Assembly: GCA_028821515.1 (NCBI GenBank)
Contig: JAPPGA010000039.1
Span: forward strand, 62,001 to 126,000
Source: Gammaproteobacteria bacterium
Lineage (GTDB): Bacteria > Pseudomonadota > Gammaproteobacteria > Pseudomonadales > Azotimanducaceae
Length of the DNA stretch: 64,000 nt
Reading direction: 5' to 3'
Translations under genes and position numbers: made by a program
Notes under the pieces: generated by a model
Seen by the model: only the letters and a program-made list of their open reading frames with translations
What the model was told of the DNA's origin: nothing
The model's database searches: none
In this document: one piece after another, positions 47,340 to 56,050 of the stretch
Numbering within the stretch: the stretch's first letter is position 1
How the letters are laid out: every line of letters begins with the position of its first letter

Positions 47340-48363
47340 GCATGTTCCCGGACGCGTTACGGAAGTCGGCCAGGTGGGATGTCAGAAGATCGTGGTACTT
47401 CCCACTCACGATGCCGTCCTCCACCCAGTCGAGGGACGCGGCGTTGGCACGGGCCTGCCACTGCCGGACCTCCTGCGCCGAAGGCTGGATGAACTCGAGC
47501 CCCTGGTCCTGCAACACCTTCCGAACGGCGTGGTGGTCCGCTCGATTGCGCGCGTCGGCGGCGCGGACGGCCTCGCCCAGCAGGCGGCGGACGATCTCCT
47601 GGTCGGCGTCGTCGAGCCGCCTGAAAGATCGTTCCGGCAGCGCCATCACCGCGTAGATGTACATGAACGGGATGTCCAGGATGTAGTCGAGCTGGTTGTG
47701 CCACTGCAGCGCGAGGGCGCCCACCAGTGGCGTGGCGACGGCATCGATCAGGCCCGTCTGCAGCCCCGTCAGGACATCCGTGATAGCCAGCTGCACCGGG
47801 GAGATGCCGAACGCCGTAACCGCCTTGACGGCCCCGACATTGCCCGTGGGGGTCCAGAACCTGATGCCCGACGTATCGTTGATCGAGCGCACCGGCCGGG
47901 TGCTCATCGCGTAGGCCATGCCCACCTCGGCGAGGCCCGGGCAGACGAACCCGTTGTCCTCCAGTCCCTGCCGCAACACGCCGTCCAGGCGTTCGCGCAC
48001 GTAGTCCACCTCCTCGAAGCTGGCGAACTGCATGGGCAGGTTGTAGAGCTGCGCGTCCGAATAGATCTTGCCGAACGAGCCCGTGGTGAGAATCGCGGCC
48101 TGAAGCTGGCCGATGCGCATCTTGCGCATGACCGTGGGGTCGTCCCCCATGACCCCGCCCGGATAGATCTTCAGTTCTACGCGTCCCGCCGTTTCCTGTT
48201 CGATCTTCGCGCCGGCTTCGCGGAGCAGCGTGATCCACACGGAACCGTCCGGCGAAAGCGTCGCCAACTTGATGGTCGCAGCGTCCACGGGTACGGAGAA
48301 GGCGACCAGCAACGCCACGACGGCGCCGAGCCACCCTCCCCGCCTGCGATCAGAAGTATTCAT
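47329..48363 (-). CDS. dctP: TRAP transporter periplasmic substrate-binding protein (DctP)
   Basis: A 344-residue periplasmic protein: signal peptide (WLGAVVALLVAFSVPVDAA), then TIKLATLSPDGSVW, KIYPGGVMGDD and MRIGQLQAAILTTG of the DctP family. The usual arginine contacting the ligand carboxylate is in the centre of the protein (GIRFWTPTGN region). It delivers the solute to DctQM. Substrate is not deducible; these systems take up dicarboxylates, keto acids, taurine and sugar acids. ATG 48363 was chosen because it gives a proper signal peptide; it overlaps the tatT gene by 14 bp. Confidence 0.93.
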   Translation of the reverse strand: MNTSDRRRGGWLGAVVALLVAFSVPVDAATIKLATLSPDGSVWITLLREAGAKIEQETAGRVELKIYPGGVMGDDPTVMRKMRIGQLQAAILTTGSFGKIYSDAQLYNLPMQFASFEEVDYVRERLDGVLRQGLEDNGFVCPGLAEVGMAYAMSTRPVRSINDTSGIRFWTPTGNVGAVKAVTAFGISPVQLAITDVLTGLQTGLIDAVATPLVGALALQWHNQLDYILDIPFMYIYAVMALPERSFRRLDDADQEIVRRLLGEAVRAADARNRADHHAVRKVLQDQGLEFIQPSAQEVRQWQARANAASLDWVEDGIVSGKYHDLLTSHLADFRNASGNMRAE

Positions 48364-49192
48364 CTGCGGATTCCAGCAACTCGCGGGCGTGCTCCTGCGC
48401 GATTCGGTTGGCAAGCGTCAACCCCTCCACCTTCGGGTCGGCCTGCAGCACGGCATTGAGCTCGCGGTCATGCAGCTCGCGGTCGAACACGAGCCGCGCA
48501 TAGTATTCCGCCAGGAACACCCGGGGCATGAGATACCGGCCTCCGGCAAGTTCGATGGCGCGCTCGAAGTGGACCCGACCGACTTCCGGCCGGCCGCCGA
48601 GGGCCGGGGGCGCGAGGGTTTCCATTACGCCGAGATAGAGCCTGGGGCCCGCATTGTCGTGGGTTTCGTCCACCTCGGCGATGCGGGTCATGACCGCCTT
48701 GGCCCGCCCGAGTTCCGCCACCGCGCCCCAATCTGCGCTATTGGCCGCGATCCAGCCCGCCCACGCGGAAGCCAACGTATACGCCAAAGAGACATCATCC
48801 TGGTCCAGGGTCCGCAAGTTGCCCTGAAGGAGCTCCATGCCGTCGGTGCGTGCCGTACAGGCCCATGACAGCCTCGCGCAGGAAGCCCTTTGCGCGAGTT
48901 CGAATGCCCGTTCGGCGAACCGGCGCTGCCGCTCGGCATCGTCGACAAAAGCAGTGGCATAGGCGCCATTGAGCGTGACCCCCGCCTGCATCAGGGCGAT
49001 GCTGTCGGGACTGCTGCGCAGGAATCCCTCGAGCATGATCAGGAAGGCGGCCGAGCCTTCGCGGGCAACCTGCAGGTCTTCCGTGTTCAGCAGCGCGTCC
49101 GACATGTCTTCCGCCAGGCCCTCCGTCACGGACGACATCACGGACTGACAGCCGCACAGCACGACGCAGAGCGCAACGGCAAAAATCCTCAT
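48350..49192 (-). CDS. TRAP-associated TatT lipoprotein
   Basis: A 280-residue lipoprotein (lipobox LCGC, acceptor Cys15) of the TatT family, helical TPR-like proteins found beside TRAP transporters. Family marks include SSPDSIALMQAGVTLNGAYA and YLGVMETLAPPALGG. TatT of Treponema forms a trimer with a pore and pairs with the periplasmic binding protein, suggesting a role in passing hydrophobic or carboxylate ligands. Here it is the first gene of the operon and overlaps dctP by 14 bp. No promoter is evident in the 49193-49242 gap. Confidence 0.88.
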   Translation of the reverse strand: MRIFAVALCVVLCGCQSVMSSVTEGLAEDMSDALLNTEDLQVAREGSAAFLIMLEGFLRSSPDSIALMQAGVTLNGAYATAFVDDAERQRRFAERAFELAQRASCARLSWACTARTDGMELLQGNLRTLDQDDVSLAYTLASAWAGWIAANSADWGAVAELGRAKAVMTRIAEVDETHDNAGPRLYLGVMETLAPPALGGRPEVGRVHFERAIELAGGRYLMPRVFLAEYYARLVFDRELHDRELNAVLQADPKVEGLTLANRIAQEHARELLESADEYF

Positions 49193-49242
49193 GCGCCGTA
49201 TTTATCCAACTGCCGTCGACATTGCAAACGCGGATACCCGGG

Positions 49243-49563
49243 TCAGAACAACCACGTCTCGACGTTTTCGACCGGTTCGCGGCGGTCCAGGTGACGCCAT
49301 CCCTTGACGCAGCGGACGAGCAACCACACCGCCGTCGCCAGCAGCACGAGATACCCGATCAGGACGACCGTCAGCACCGCTGCGATGAGCGAGAACAGGA
49401 GCAGGAGCCAGAAGGTACGAATCTGGAAACGGTAGTGGCTTGCCAGCCAGTTGGGCGCGTCCTCGCGCGCCATGTATGCGAGTACGACGCCGACGATGGC
49501 AGTCACGCCGACCGCCACGCTTATCGCGTACAGGGCGTATATGGCCTTGGCCTGGTTGTCCAT
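49243..49563 (-). CDS. Small membrane protein, DUF4870/Tic20-like
   Basis: A 106-residue protein with three hydrophobic segments (AIYALYAISVAVGVTAIVGV; TFWLLLLFSLIAAVLTVVLI; LVLLATAVWLLVRCV) separated by short loops such as ASHYRFQIRTF, the pattern of DUF4870-like proteins. No enzymatic motif is seen. The ATG at 49563 was chosen in place of the longer frame from 49689, whose extra residues are not membrane-protein-like. TATACT on the minus strand (49613-49618) may be its -10 box. Function unknown. Confidence 0.75.
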   Translation of the reverse strand: MDNQAKAIYALYAISVAVGVTAIVGVVLAYMAREDAPNWLASHYRFQIRTFWLLLLFSLIAAVLTVVLIGYLVLLATAVWLLVRCVKGWRHLDRREPVENVETWLF

Positions 49564-49761
49564 TGCCGAGCGCCGCCACGCCTTGCGTGGCTGTTCCCGA
49601 TGAGTTCCGGTGAGTATACCTTCGCCGCCGGGCTTCGAACGTTGCGCCACAAGCTCCGATACACGGCCACATCCGGCCTGCGCCGGCACGATTCGAGATT
49701 TCCCTTTTCACTCCCCTTTTCCCACTTCCATTCGCCCTGGCTTTCCATTTAAATCACGCAC

Positions 49762-51123
49762 TTGTTCCCCACCGACCCCGAAGTGGTGCCCGACGCCAGT
49801 CTCAACGCTTATCGGATTCGCGGCCATCGTCCCTTGCAGGGCAGCATTCGCGCCCAGGCAGCGAAGAACGCGGTAACCAAGCAACTGGTCGCCTCCCTTC
49901 TCACCAGGGAACCCTGCCGGTTGCACGATGTGCCGGACATCACGGAAATCGACGTCGTCCTCGACATGCTGGCGGAGGTCGGCACGGCGTACGACCGGCG
50001 CGAAGACGGCGCCGTCGACATGGCAACTCCCGAGATCACGTCTACTTCAGTCGGCGAGCGCTACTCCGGGGTCAACCGGATTCCGGTGCTCCTGATCGCT
50101 CCCCTGCTCCACCGGGCGGGAATCGCGCGGGTGCCGGTGGTCGGCGGCTGCAACATCGGCGAGCGGCCCATCGACTTCCACATCGACCTGCTGCGGAAGA
50201 TGGGCGCCGAGATCGACGAGGACGATGAGGGCTATACCGCCAGGGCGGACCGGCTTCGAGGCACCGTGCTGGCGCTCCCCTACCCCAGTGTCGGCGCGAC
50301 CGAGAACGCGATCTTTGCAGCGTGTCTGGCGGAAGGGACCACGGTGATCGACAACGCCGCGGTCGAACCGGAGATCGTCGACACCGTGCTATTCCTGCAG
50401 AAGATGGGCGCCCTCATTCAGATCGATACTGACCGGAAGATCGTCATCGAGGGCGTGGAGCAGCTTTCCGGCGCGAGCCACGATCCCGTTCGCGACCGTA
50501 TCGAAGTGGCGTCCTTCGCCATGGCGGCTGTCGCGACGCGCGGCCGGATTCGCATCGAAGGCGCGGACCAGGCTGCCATGATCACGTTCCTCAACACGCT
50601 GCGAAAGATCGGCGGCGGGTTCGAGGTGGACGCCGAGGCCATCACTTTCTTCCGGGCCCGCGACCGGCTGGACCCCATCCACATCGAGACCGACGTGCAT
50701 CCTGGCTTCATGACGGACTGGCAGCAGCCGATGGTGACGCTCCTGACCCAGGCGGAGGGTGTCTCGGTAGTCCACGAGACGGTCTACGAAAAGCGCTTCG
50801 GCTACACCAGCACGCTGAACGAGATGGGAGCCAATATCACGCTGACCAAGGATTGCCTCGGCGGCAAGGAGTGCCGCTTCACCGACCGAAACTTCCCGCA
50901 CAGCGCCATCGTCCAGGGCCCGACGCCACTCGCGGGACGGCAGATCGGGATTCCCGACCTGCGGGCCGGGTTCGCCTACCTCCTGGCGGCGCTCATCGCC
51001 GATGGCGAGAGCACGATCTTCGGCACGCGCTTCATCGAACGCGGTTACGTCAACGTGCCCGGACGCCTGGCAAGCGTCGGCGCGGACATCGATGTGCCGA
51101 GCCAGCAGGCGGCCGTCGCGTAA
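49762..51123 (+). CDS. murA: UDP-N-acetylglucosamine 1-carboxyvinyltransferase (MurA), divergent
   Basis: A 453-residue enolpyruvyl transferase expected to add enolpyruvate to UDP-GlcNAc, the first committed step of peptidoglycan synthesis. The KN pair is in AQAAKNAV, the reactive-loop cysteine Cys130 (C115 in E. coli) in GGCNIGERPIDFH, and the catalytic aspartate in FMTDWQQPM. It is longer and more divergent than E. coli MurA (419): the MRAS before the loop is VNRI and PTDMQAQ is MTDWQQP, so it may be a second MurA-type enzyme. A TTG start is assumed; no ribosome site is visible, and the GTG codons near 49780 are alternatives. The 198-bp gap 49564-49761 has no strong plus-strand promoter. 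Confidence 0.85.
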   Translation: MFPTDPEVVPDASLNAYRIRGHRPLQGSIRAQAAKNAVTKQLVASLLTREPCRLHDVPDITEIDVVLDMLAEVGTAYDRREDGAVDMATPEITSTSVGERYSGVNRIPVLLIAPLLHRAGIARVPVVGGCNIGERPIDFHIDLLRKMGAEIDEDDEGYTARADRLRGTVLALPYPSVGATENAIFAACLAEGTTVIDNAAVEPEIVDTVLFLQKMGALIQIDTDRKIVIEGVEQLSGASHDPVRDRIEVASFAMAAVATRGRIRIEGADQAAMITFLNTLRKIGGGFEVDAEAITFFRARDRLDPIHIETDVHPGFMTDWQQPMVTLLTQAEGVSVVHETVYEKRFGYTSTLNEMGANITLTKDCLGGKECRFTDRNFPHSAIVQGPTPLAGRQIGIPDLRAGFAYLLAALIADGESTIFGTRFIERGYVNVPGRLASVGADIDVPSQQAAVA

Positions 51124-51148
51124 CTCGACCTGGCGACGCTTGGCAAGC

Positions 51149-51661
51149 GTGGAGAGGGTTACGTTCAGAAACGTCTCGACCGTGCGAGAGATGGCGTGCA
51201 GGGAGTTCTCCCGGATCGAGGCCATTATCAAGGGGATCCTCCCGGACTCGGAAATCGAGCATGTTGGCAGCACCGCGCTGCCCCACGGGATCACCAAGGG
51301 AGATCTTGACATACAGGTGCGCATTGGCGCCCCCATGTTCGACACGGCGAAAGCCGCGCTGGCTCACGAGTTCGTACTCGATCCAGACAATGTCTGGGGA
51401 GACAGCGCCGCGTCGTTCAAGATCGAGGACGCCGGAATCCCGACAGGAGTCCATCTCACGGAGATCGGCGGCCCGTTCGACCTCCAGTGGAGATTTCGGG
51501 AGCTTCTGAAGGCGCGACCTGAACTTCTCTGGGAGTACGATGACATCAAGCGTCGATTCGAGGGAGGACGCATGATCGACTACCGGAACGCGAAGGCGGA
51601 GTTCTTTGGTCGAATTCGGCACTTGATCGGCGCGCGAACCGACGAACCGGTGGCCCGGTAG
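51149..51661 (+). CDS. GrpB/UPF0157-family nucleotidyltransferase-like protein
   Basis: A 170-residue protein of the GrpB family. The signature IEHVGSTALPHGITKGDLDI contains the H-V-G-S-T-x and K-x-x-D-x-D pattern of minimal nucleotidyltransferases, and YRNAKAEFFGRI ends the domain. The family's activity is unknown; a fused version is linked to dephospho-CoA kinase. The start is uncertain: GTG 51149 is listed, TTG 51140 would add three residues, and longer frames overlap murA. It begins 26 bp after murA and converges with the receptor gene, leaving 12 bp. Confidence 0.82.
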   Translation: MERVTFRNVSTVREMACREFSRIEAIIKGILPDSEIEHVGSTALPHGITKGDLDIQVRIGAPMFDTAKAALAHEFVLDPDNVWGDSAASFKIEDAGIPTGVHLTEIGGPFDLQWRFRELLKARPELLWEYDDIKRRFEGGRMIDYRNAKAEFFGRIRHLIGARTDEPVAR

Positions 51662-51673
51662 CACCGAACTGGC

Positions 51674-53746
51674 TTACTCAAACAACTTCACCTCGATGCC
51701 CGCGTACACCTGACGCGGCATGCCGGGAAAGTAGCGATAGCTTCCGAAGGCGAAGTCGGCGCGGTCCGCGTAGGCCACGTCCAGCAGGTTCATTAGGCGC
51801 GCGAACAGCCTTACCCTGGGTGACATGTCCCAGGACCCCCGCCAGTTCAGTAGCCGGTGGCCACCATAGCGGGCGGTGTTCGAAGCGTTTAGATAGTGAG
51901 AGCCCAGGTACACCGCCTCGAACTCCGAGACCCCGCGGTCCGTCTCGAAGCGCCAGCGTGCGCTCCCCATCCATCGCGGCGCGGTGTCCACCGCGTTGCC
52001 GTCCATGATGCGCTCGCCGCCGCCGACATCGCGGGTGAACCCGTAGCGGTGGCGCGCATGCGTCCCAGCGACATCAAGGGTGTGCGAGCCCGCGTTCCAG
52101 GCGATGGCGAACTCGATTCCCGCCGACTTGGTCCGGCCATCGCTGACGTTGAAGCCATTGGCATCGCGAAAGATGAGATCTTCCACCGTCTGCGCGTACA
52201 GGGCCACTTCGTAGTCGAGCCTTTCGCCGACGCCGCGCATTCCGGCCTCCACCGACCGCAGGGTCTCGCTATCCAGGTCGGTGACAAGCTGCCCGCGCTG
52301 CAGGCGGTAGAGTTCCGTCGCCTGCGGTGGCCGGAAGCCCCGTCCCGTCACGAGGTGAAATCCACGACCGCCCGGAGTTGACCAGTAGAGGCCAAGACGT
52401 CCCGCCGCATTCGTAAACGCATCGTCACGGTCGGCGGGACGGGTGTACAAGCAGCCTCCAAAACCGCACGCGCTGCCATCGTCCCGCGTATTGCCGTCGA
52501 GGTGCAGGTTGTCGTACCCGTAGCCGTTGCGCTCGAGGCGTGCGCTGGCGACCACCTCGAGGCCCGTTCCGAGGTCGACGCCCGCGTCGTAGAACATCGC
52601 TAGCGTCAGGCCGCGCACGCTAAAGTCGTAGTGCGTGCCCGGCGGCCGCGTCGCCACCAGGAACGGCGAGCCGCGCGTCGGGCCTTCCTGGCGCTGTGAC
52701 AACCTCGCATCGAACGCATCCAGTGCCGCGCCCGCGGTCCATCGCCAGCCACCATCGCCTCCGAGGCGGACCTGCACACCGGCGCTGTCCTGGCCGTTCT
52801 CTTCAAGCGGCTGGCCCGGCAGGAAGTGCTGCAGGAACGCCATTGACGAACGCCGGAGGTAGGGCGTCACCGTGAGCGCTGTCGACGAGGCCAGGTCGCG
52901 GCGCCAGACACTCGCGGCGCGCGCCGACCAGGCGTCACGGTACGCCTCGGGATTCGGGTTGCTGCGCCTCGCGTCCGAGTCATACGCCCTGAATCCACGC
53001 ACGAATCCCCCGGTTTCCTGGTTCAGCAACGTCGCCGTGAACGTGGTGACCACGTCCCAGCCCGCTGCCTCGCCTTCGGCTCCCAAATGCACCTTCTGCT
53101 GGCCGTAGCCGGTATCGTCGCGGTACCCCGAGGACGATGTGGACATGGCATCGAGCCGCCAGCCTGCATCGCCCCCCGTGACCCTTGTCCGCAGGTACCG
53201 GTACGGACCTGCCTCGACGCTTGCCCGCCAACCCTCGGCGCTGGTCGCGGTGACGGCATTGACGACACCGTGCAGGGCGTTGCCGCCGAACAGGGCGCTC
53301 GCGGGGCCCCGCACAACTTCGATGGCAGCCGCCTGCTCCGTCGTCAGTTCGAACAGGTTGTTGACGTTGCAGAATCCGGGCGGGCGAATCGGTACGCTGT
53401 TTTCGAGGTACAGGAATGCGCCGCAGGCGCCGGAGCCAGTCAATACGCCGGAGCGGACCGCCGCCAGGTGCTCCTGGCCGGAACCGCGGGAGATCCACAC
53501 GCCCGGAATCCGGACCATGATTTCATGCACGTGACTCGCCCGGGCCAGGCTGACGGCGTCGGCGTCCACCGTGGCCACGCTGCCCGCTTTGCCCTGCATG
53601 GCCGCCACCGATGCGTCGGCGCGGACGACGATCTCTTCCAGCTCCGGCTCGGCCAAGGCCGTCATTGCGAGACAGACCGCGGATGCCGCGAGAACCGGCC
53701 CCCGTACCCCACGCAATCGGTTGTGTGACCTGCTGCCGCTCAGCAT
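51674..53746 (-). CDS. TonB-dependent outer-membrane receptor (cofactor/siderophore size class)
   Basis: A 690-residue receptor: signal peptide ending near ALAEP, TonB-box-like LEEIVVRAD directly after it, a plug with IEVVRGPASALFGGNALHG, and a 22-strand barrel. The size fits BtuB- or siderophore-type receptors, smaller than the 993-residue receptor at 12.5 kb. The plug holds cysteine pairs (SGACGAF, GFCNVNN). It ends VKLFE, with one residue after the usual terminal phenylalanine. A cobalamin role would fit the B12-dependent mutase, but nothing in the sequence proves it and the 53-bp upstream gap is too short for a riboswitch. Divergent from the Coq4-like gene. Confidence 0.9.
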   Translation of the reverse strand: MLSGSRSHNRLRGVRGPVLAASAVCLAMTALAEPELEEIVVRADASVAAMQGKAGSVATVDADAVSLARASHVHEIMVRIPGVWISRGSGQEHLAAVRSGVLTGSGACGAFLYLENSVPIRPPGFCNVNNLFELTTEQAAAIEVVRGPASALFGGNALHGVVNAVTATSAEGWRASVEAGPYRYLRTRVTGGDAGWRLDAMSTSSSGYRDDTGYGQQKVHLGAEGEAAGWDVVTTFTATLLNQETGGFVRGFRAYDSDARRSNPNPEAYRDAWSARAASVWRRDLASSTALTVTPYLRRSSMAFLQHFLPGQPLEENGQDSAGVQVRLGGDGGWRWTAGAALDAFDARLSQRQEGPTRGSPFLVATRPPGTHYDFSVRGLTLAMFYDAGVDLGTGLEVVASARLERNGYGYDNLHLDGNTRDDGSACGFGGCLYTRPADRDDAFTNAAGRLGLYWSTPGGRGFHLVTGRGFRPPQATELYRLQRGQLVTDLDSETLRSVEAGMRGVGERLDYEVALYAQTVEDLIFRDANGFNVSDGRTKSAGIEFAIAWNAGSHTLDVAGTHARHRYGFTRDVGGGERIMDGNAVDTAPRWMGSARWRFETDRGVSEFEAVYLGSHYLNASNTARYGGHRLLNWRGSWDMSPRVRLFARLMNLLDVAYADRADFAFGSYRYFPGMPRQVYAGIEVKLFE

Positions 53747-53799
53747 TTGTCCGGAGTTTCAGTCGCCCCCAGTGCGTCCCGCTGGTACTTTACGCTCTC

Positions 53800-54762
53800 A
53801 TGGACGTTGAGGCTCCATTGGCGGCTTCGAGGCGGGCGTTCCAAGAGGCGGCCTACCGCGTCGACGCCACAGCACTCGCAGGTGCCGTGAATGCAACGCG
53901 GGAGGGCGACGAGGCCGGCCGAACGCAGCTCGCCGCCGTCATGGCGTGGGCCGGGTTCTCCTGCCCCGGCGCCATCGAGGCGGTCTACGACAATATCGCT
54001 GCCGCCTGGCTGGGATCGGGAGAGACGCCGCCGATTCCAACAGCCCTGCCCGAAGCGCCCCTTGAGCCGGATTTCTGGAGCGCATTCTGGTCCGTGATCG
54101 ACGACGCGGAGCAAGGCTACGATGCCGCTTCGATCACCGCCCGCGTGGCTGCCCTCGGCAGTGCCGTACATCCGAGCTTCGAAGCAGTCGCCGAGTCCTG
54201 CGCCCGGCGTCACCCCGGCGCCGGCGCCGCGCTCGTTCGTCCCGTGCCGGGCCGTACCGATCTCGAAGGCCTGCGCGCCTGCAACGAAAACAGCCTCGGC
54301 AGAACCCTGTACCACATGGTTGTCGACCAGGGCTACGACCTCGAGGTGCTGGATCGGGAGGCGATCAGGCTCAACACCCTGCCCCGCTCTCTGCGCTACC
54401 TGAATACGCGCATCCTTCAGATGCACGACGTGTGGCACCTGGTGGCGGGATACCAGACCACGGCTTCGCACGAGATCGCCATCTCAGCGTTCCAGCTGGC
54501 GCAGTTCGGCCACAACTACTCGGCGATGTTCCTGGCCACCGTGACGACGATCTCCCATGTCATGCAGCCCGCAGGGGTCCCGCTGCTGCTGCAGCTCATT
54601 GCCGAAGCCTGGCAACACGGCCGCCGCTCGCCCGCCTTCATGGATATCGATTGGGAGTCCGAATGGAACGACTCCATCGAAACCATCCGGGCGCGGCACG
54701 GCATTTCCGTCTACCGGAGTGCCCTTCCCGCCAACCTGCTGGAAGCGCTCCAAGGCGATTGA
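53800..54762 (+). CDS. Coq4-family protein (ubiquinone biosynthesis)
   Basis: A 320-residue protein whose C-terminal half carries the Coq4 zinc motif HDxxHx11E: His209-Asp210-x-x-His213 and Glu225 in MHDVWHLVAGYQTTASHEIA. Coq4 organises the ubiquinone-biosynthesis complex and was recently tied to decarboxylation and hydroxylation of the quinone ring. The N-terminal 130 residues resemble no domain I know. ATG 53800 was taken because longer frames run antisense through the receptor gene. It is followed 73 bp later by a cyclopropane-fatty-acid synthase homologue, hinting at a membrane-lipid gene group. Confidence 0.82.
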   Translation: MDVEAPLAASRRAFQEAAYRVDATALAGAVNATREGDEAGRTQLAAVMAWAGFSCPGAIEAVYDNIAAAWLGSGETPPIPTALPEAPLEPDFWSAFWSVIDDAEQGYDAASITARVAALGSAVHPSFEAVAESCARRHPGAGAALVRPVPGRTDLEGLRACNENSLGRTLYHMVVDQGYDLEVLDREAIRLNTLPRSLRYLNTRILQMHDVWHLVAGYQTTASHEIAISAFQLAQFGHNYSAMFLATVTTISHVMQPAGVPLLLQLIAEAWQHGRRSPAFMDIDWESEWNDSIETIRARHGISVYRSALPANLLEALQGD

Positions 54763-54835
54763 CGATGCGGCCGTACTCAAGCCGACGCGCCTCCGCATTT
54801 GCTAGACGAAATCGACTGCCATAACCTCCTCGCAA

Positions 54836-56050
54836 ATGTTCGCGAAGCTCCTGGAAAAGCACCTGCGCCACGGCACACTGACCCTGGTCACGCCCGACGG
54901 CGCGCGCCAGACGTTCGGCGAGGGCGAGCCACGGATCACCTGGGCCATCCGTCAGCGGCAGACGATGCGCAGGATTCTCCTGAACCCGGAAGCGAATCTC
55001 GGTGAGACCTACATGGACGGGGGATGGGACGTGGAGGACGGCGATCTCGTCGATCTTCTCGCCATCCTCCGCACCAATCTGGAGTCGGCCGTCTCGGGGC
55101 GAGGCATGACGGCCCTGACGGGAGGCGTTGCCACCCTCTTCGGATCCTGGAACACGGTGAAGGCGAGCCTCTCCAACGTGCGTCATCACTACAACCTGGA
55201 CGAGGCGCTGTTCCGCGCCTTCCTCGACCGCAACATGCACTACTCCTGCGCGTACTTCCGCGAGCCGGCCATGACGCTGGAGGCAGCCCAGGCTGCCAAG
55301 AGCGAGCACATCCGCAAGAAGCTGCACCTCAAGCCCGGCGCACGGGTGCTCGACATCGGCAGCGGCTGGGGCAGCCTCGCCATGCACCTGGCCGAGCACA
55401 GCGACGTCAAGGTGACCGGACTGACCCTTTCCAGCGAGCAGGTACGCGTTGCCAGCGCGGAAGCCGAACGGCGGGGCCTGTCCGGGCAGGTGGAGTTCAT
55501 CCTGCAGGACTACCGCCAGCATCGCGGCCAATACGACGGCGTGGTGTCCGTCGGCATGTTCGAACACGTCGGCCGGCGCAATTTCGGGCGGTTTTTCAAC
55601 GGGGTACGCACGCTGCTTGCCCCGGATGGCGTAGCGCTACTCCACACGATAGGCCACACCGGGCCGCCGCTGCCCACCAATCCCTGGATCGCGCGCCACA
55701 TCTTCCCCGGCGGCTATATTCCCGCCGCCTCCGAGGTGGTGCGGGCCATCGAGCGCAGCGACCTGGTCCTAAGCGACGTTGAGGTGTGGCGGCGCCACTA
55801 CGCGTCCACCCTGCGAGAGTGGAACCGGCGCTTCCAGGCTTCCCGCGAGACATTCCGGAATAGCCACGGCGAGCGGTTCTGCCGCATGTGGGAGTTCTAT
55901 CTGACGGTCTGCACTACCGCGTTCGAGATCGGCCGCCTGGTCGTGTACCAGCTTCAGCTCGCGCATCGGAACGATGCCGTTCCGCTGACGCGCGACTACC
56001 TCTACAACGGCGGAATAGAGGCCACCGGCATTGTCGCGGATGGACACTGA
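54836..56050 (+). CDS. cfa: Cyclopropane-fatty-acyl-phospholipid synthase family SAM methyltransferase
   Basis: A 404-residue enzyme that adds a methylene from S-adenosylmethionine across a double bond of membrane phospholipid acyl chains. After an N-terminal lipid-binding domain (about 1-120), the active-site HYNLDEALFRAFLD and MHYSCAYF with Cys138 appear, then the SAM motif VLDIGSGWG (171-179), GMFEHVGRRNF and HIFPGGYIP. All are standard for the Cfa family. It could also be a related fatty-acid methyltransferase. The ATG lies in a good context, and the next gene overlaps by 11 bp. Confidence 0.92.
   Translation: MFAKLLEKHLRHGTLTLVTPDGARQTFGEGEPRITWAIRQRQTMRRILLNPEANLGETYMDGGWDVEDGDLVDLLAILRTNLESAVSGRGMTALTGGVATLFGSWNTVKASLSNVRHHYNLDEALFRAFLDRNMHYSCAYFREPAMTLEAAQAAKSEHIRKKLHLKPGARVLDIGSGWGSLAMHLAEHSDVKVTGLTLSSEQVRVASAEAERRGLSGQVEFILQDYRQHRGQYDGVVSVGMFEHVGRRNFGRFFNGVRTLLAPDGVALLHTIGHTGPPLPTNPWIARHIFPGGYIPAASEVVRAIERSDLVLSDVEVWRRHYASTLREWNRRFQASRETFRNSHGERFCRMWEFYLTVCTTAFEIGRLVVYQLQLAHRNDAVPLTRDYLYNGGIEATGIVADGH

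Noticed and set aside
53747-53799. Cobalamin riboswitch before the second TonB-dependent receptor
   Set aside because: The divergent gap is only 53 bp, far too short for the riboswitch.
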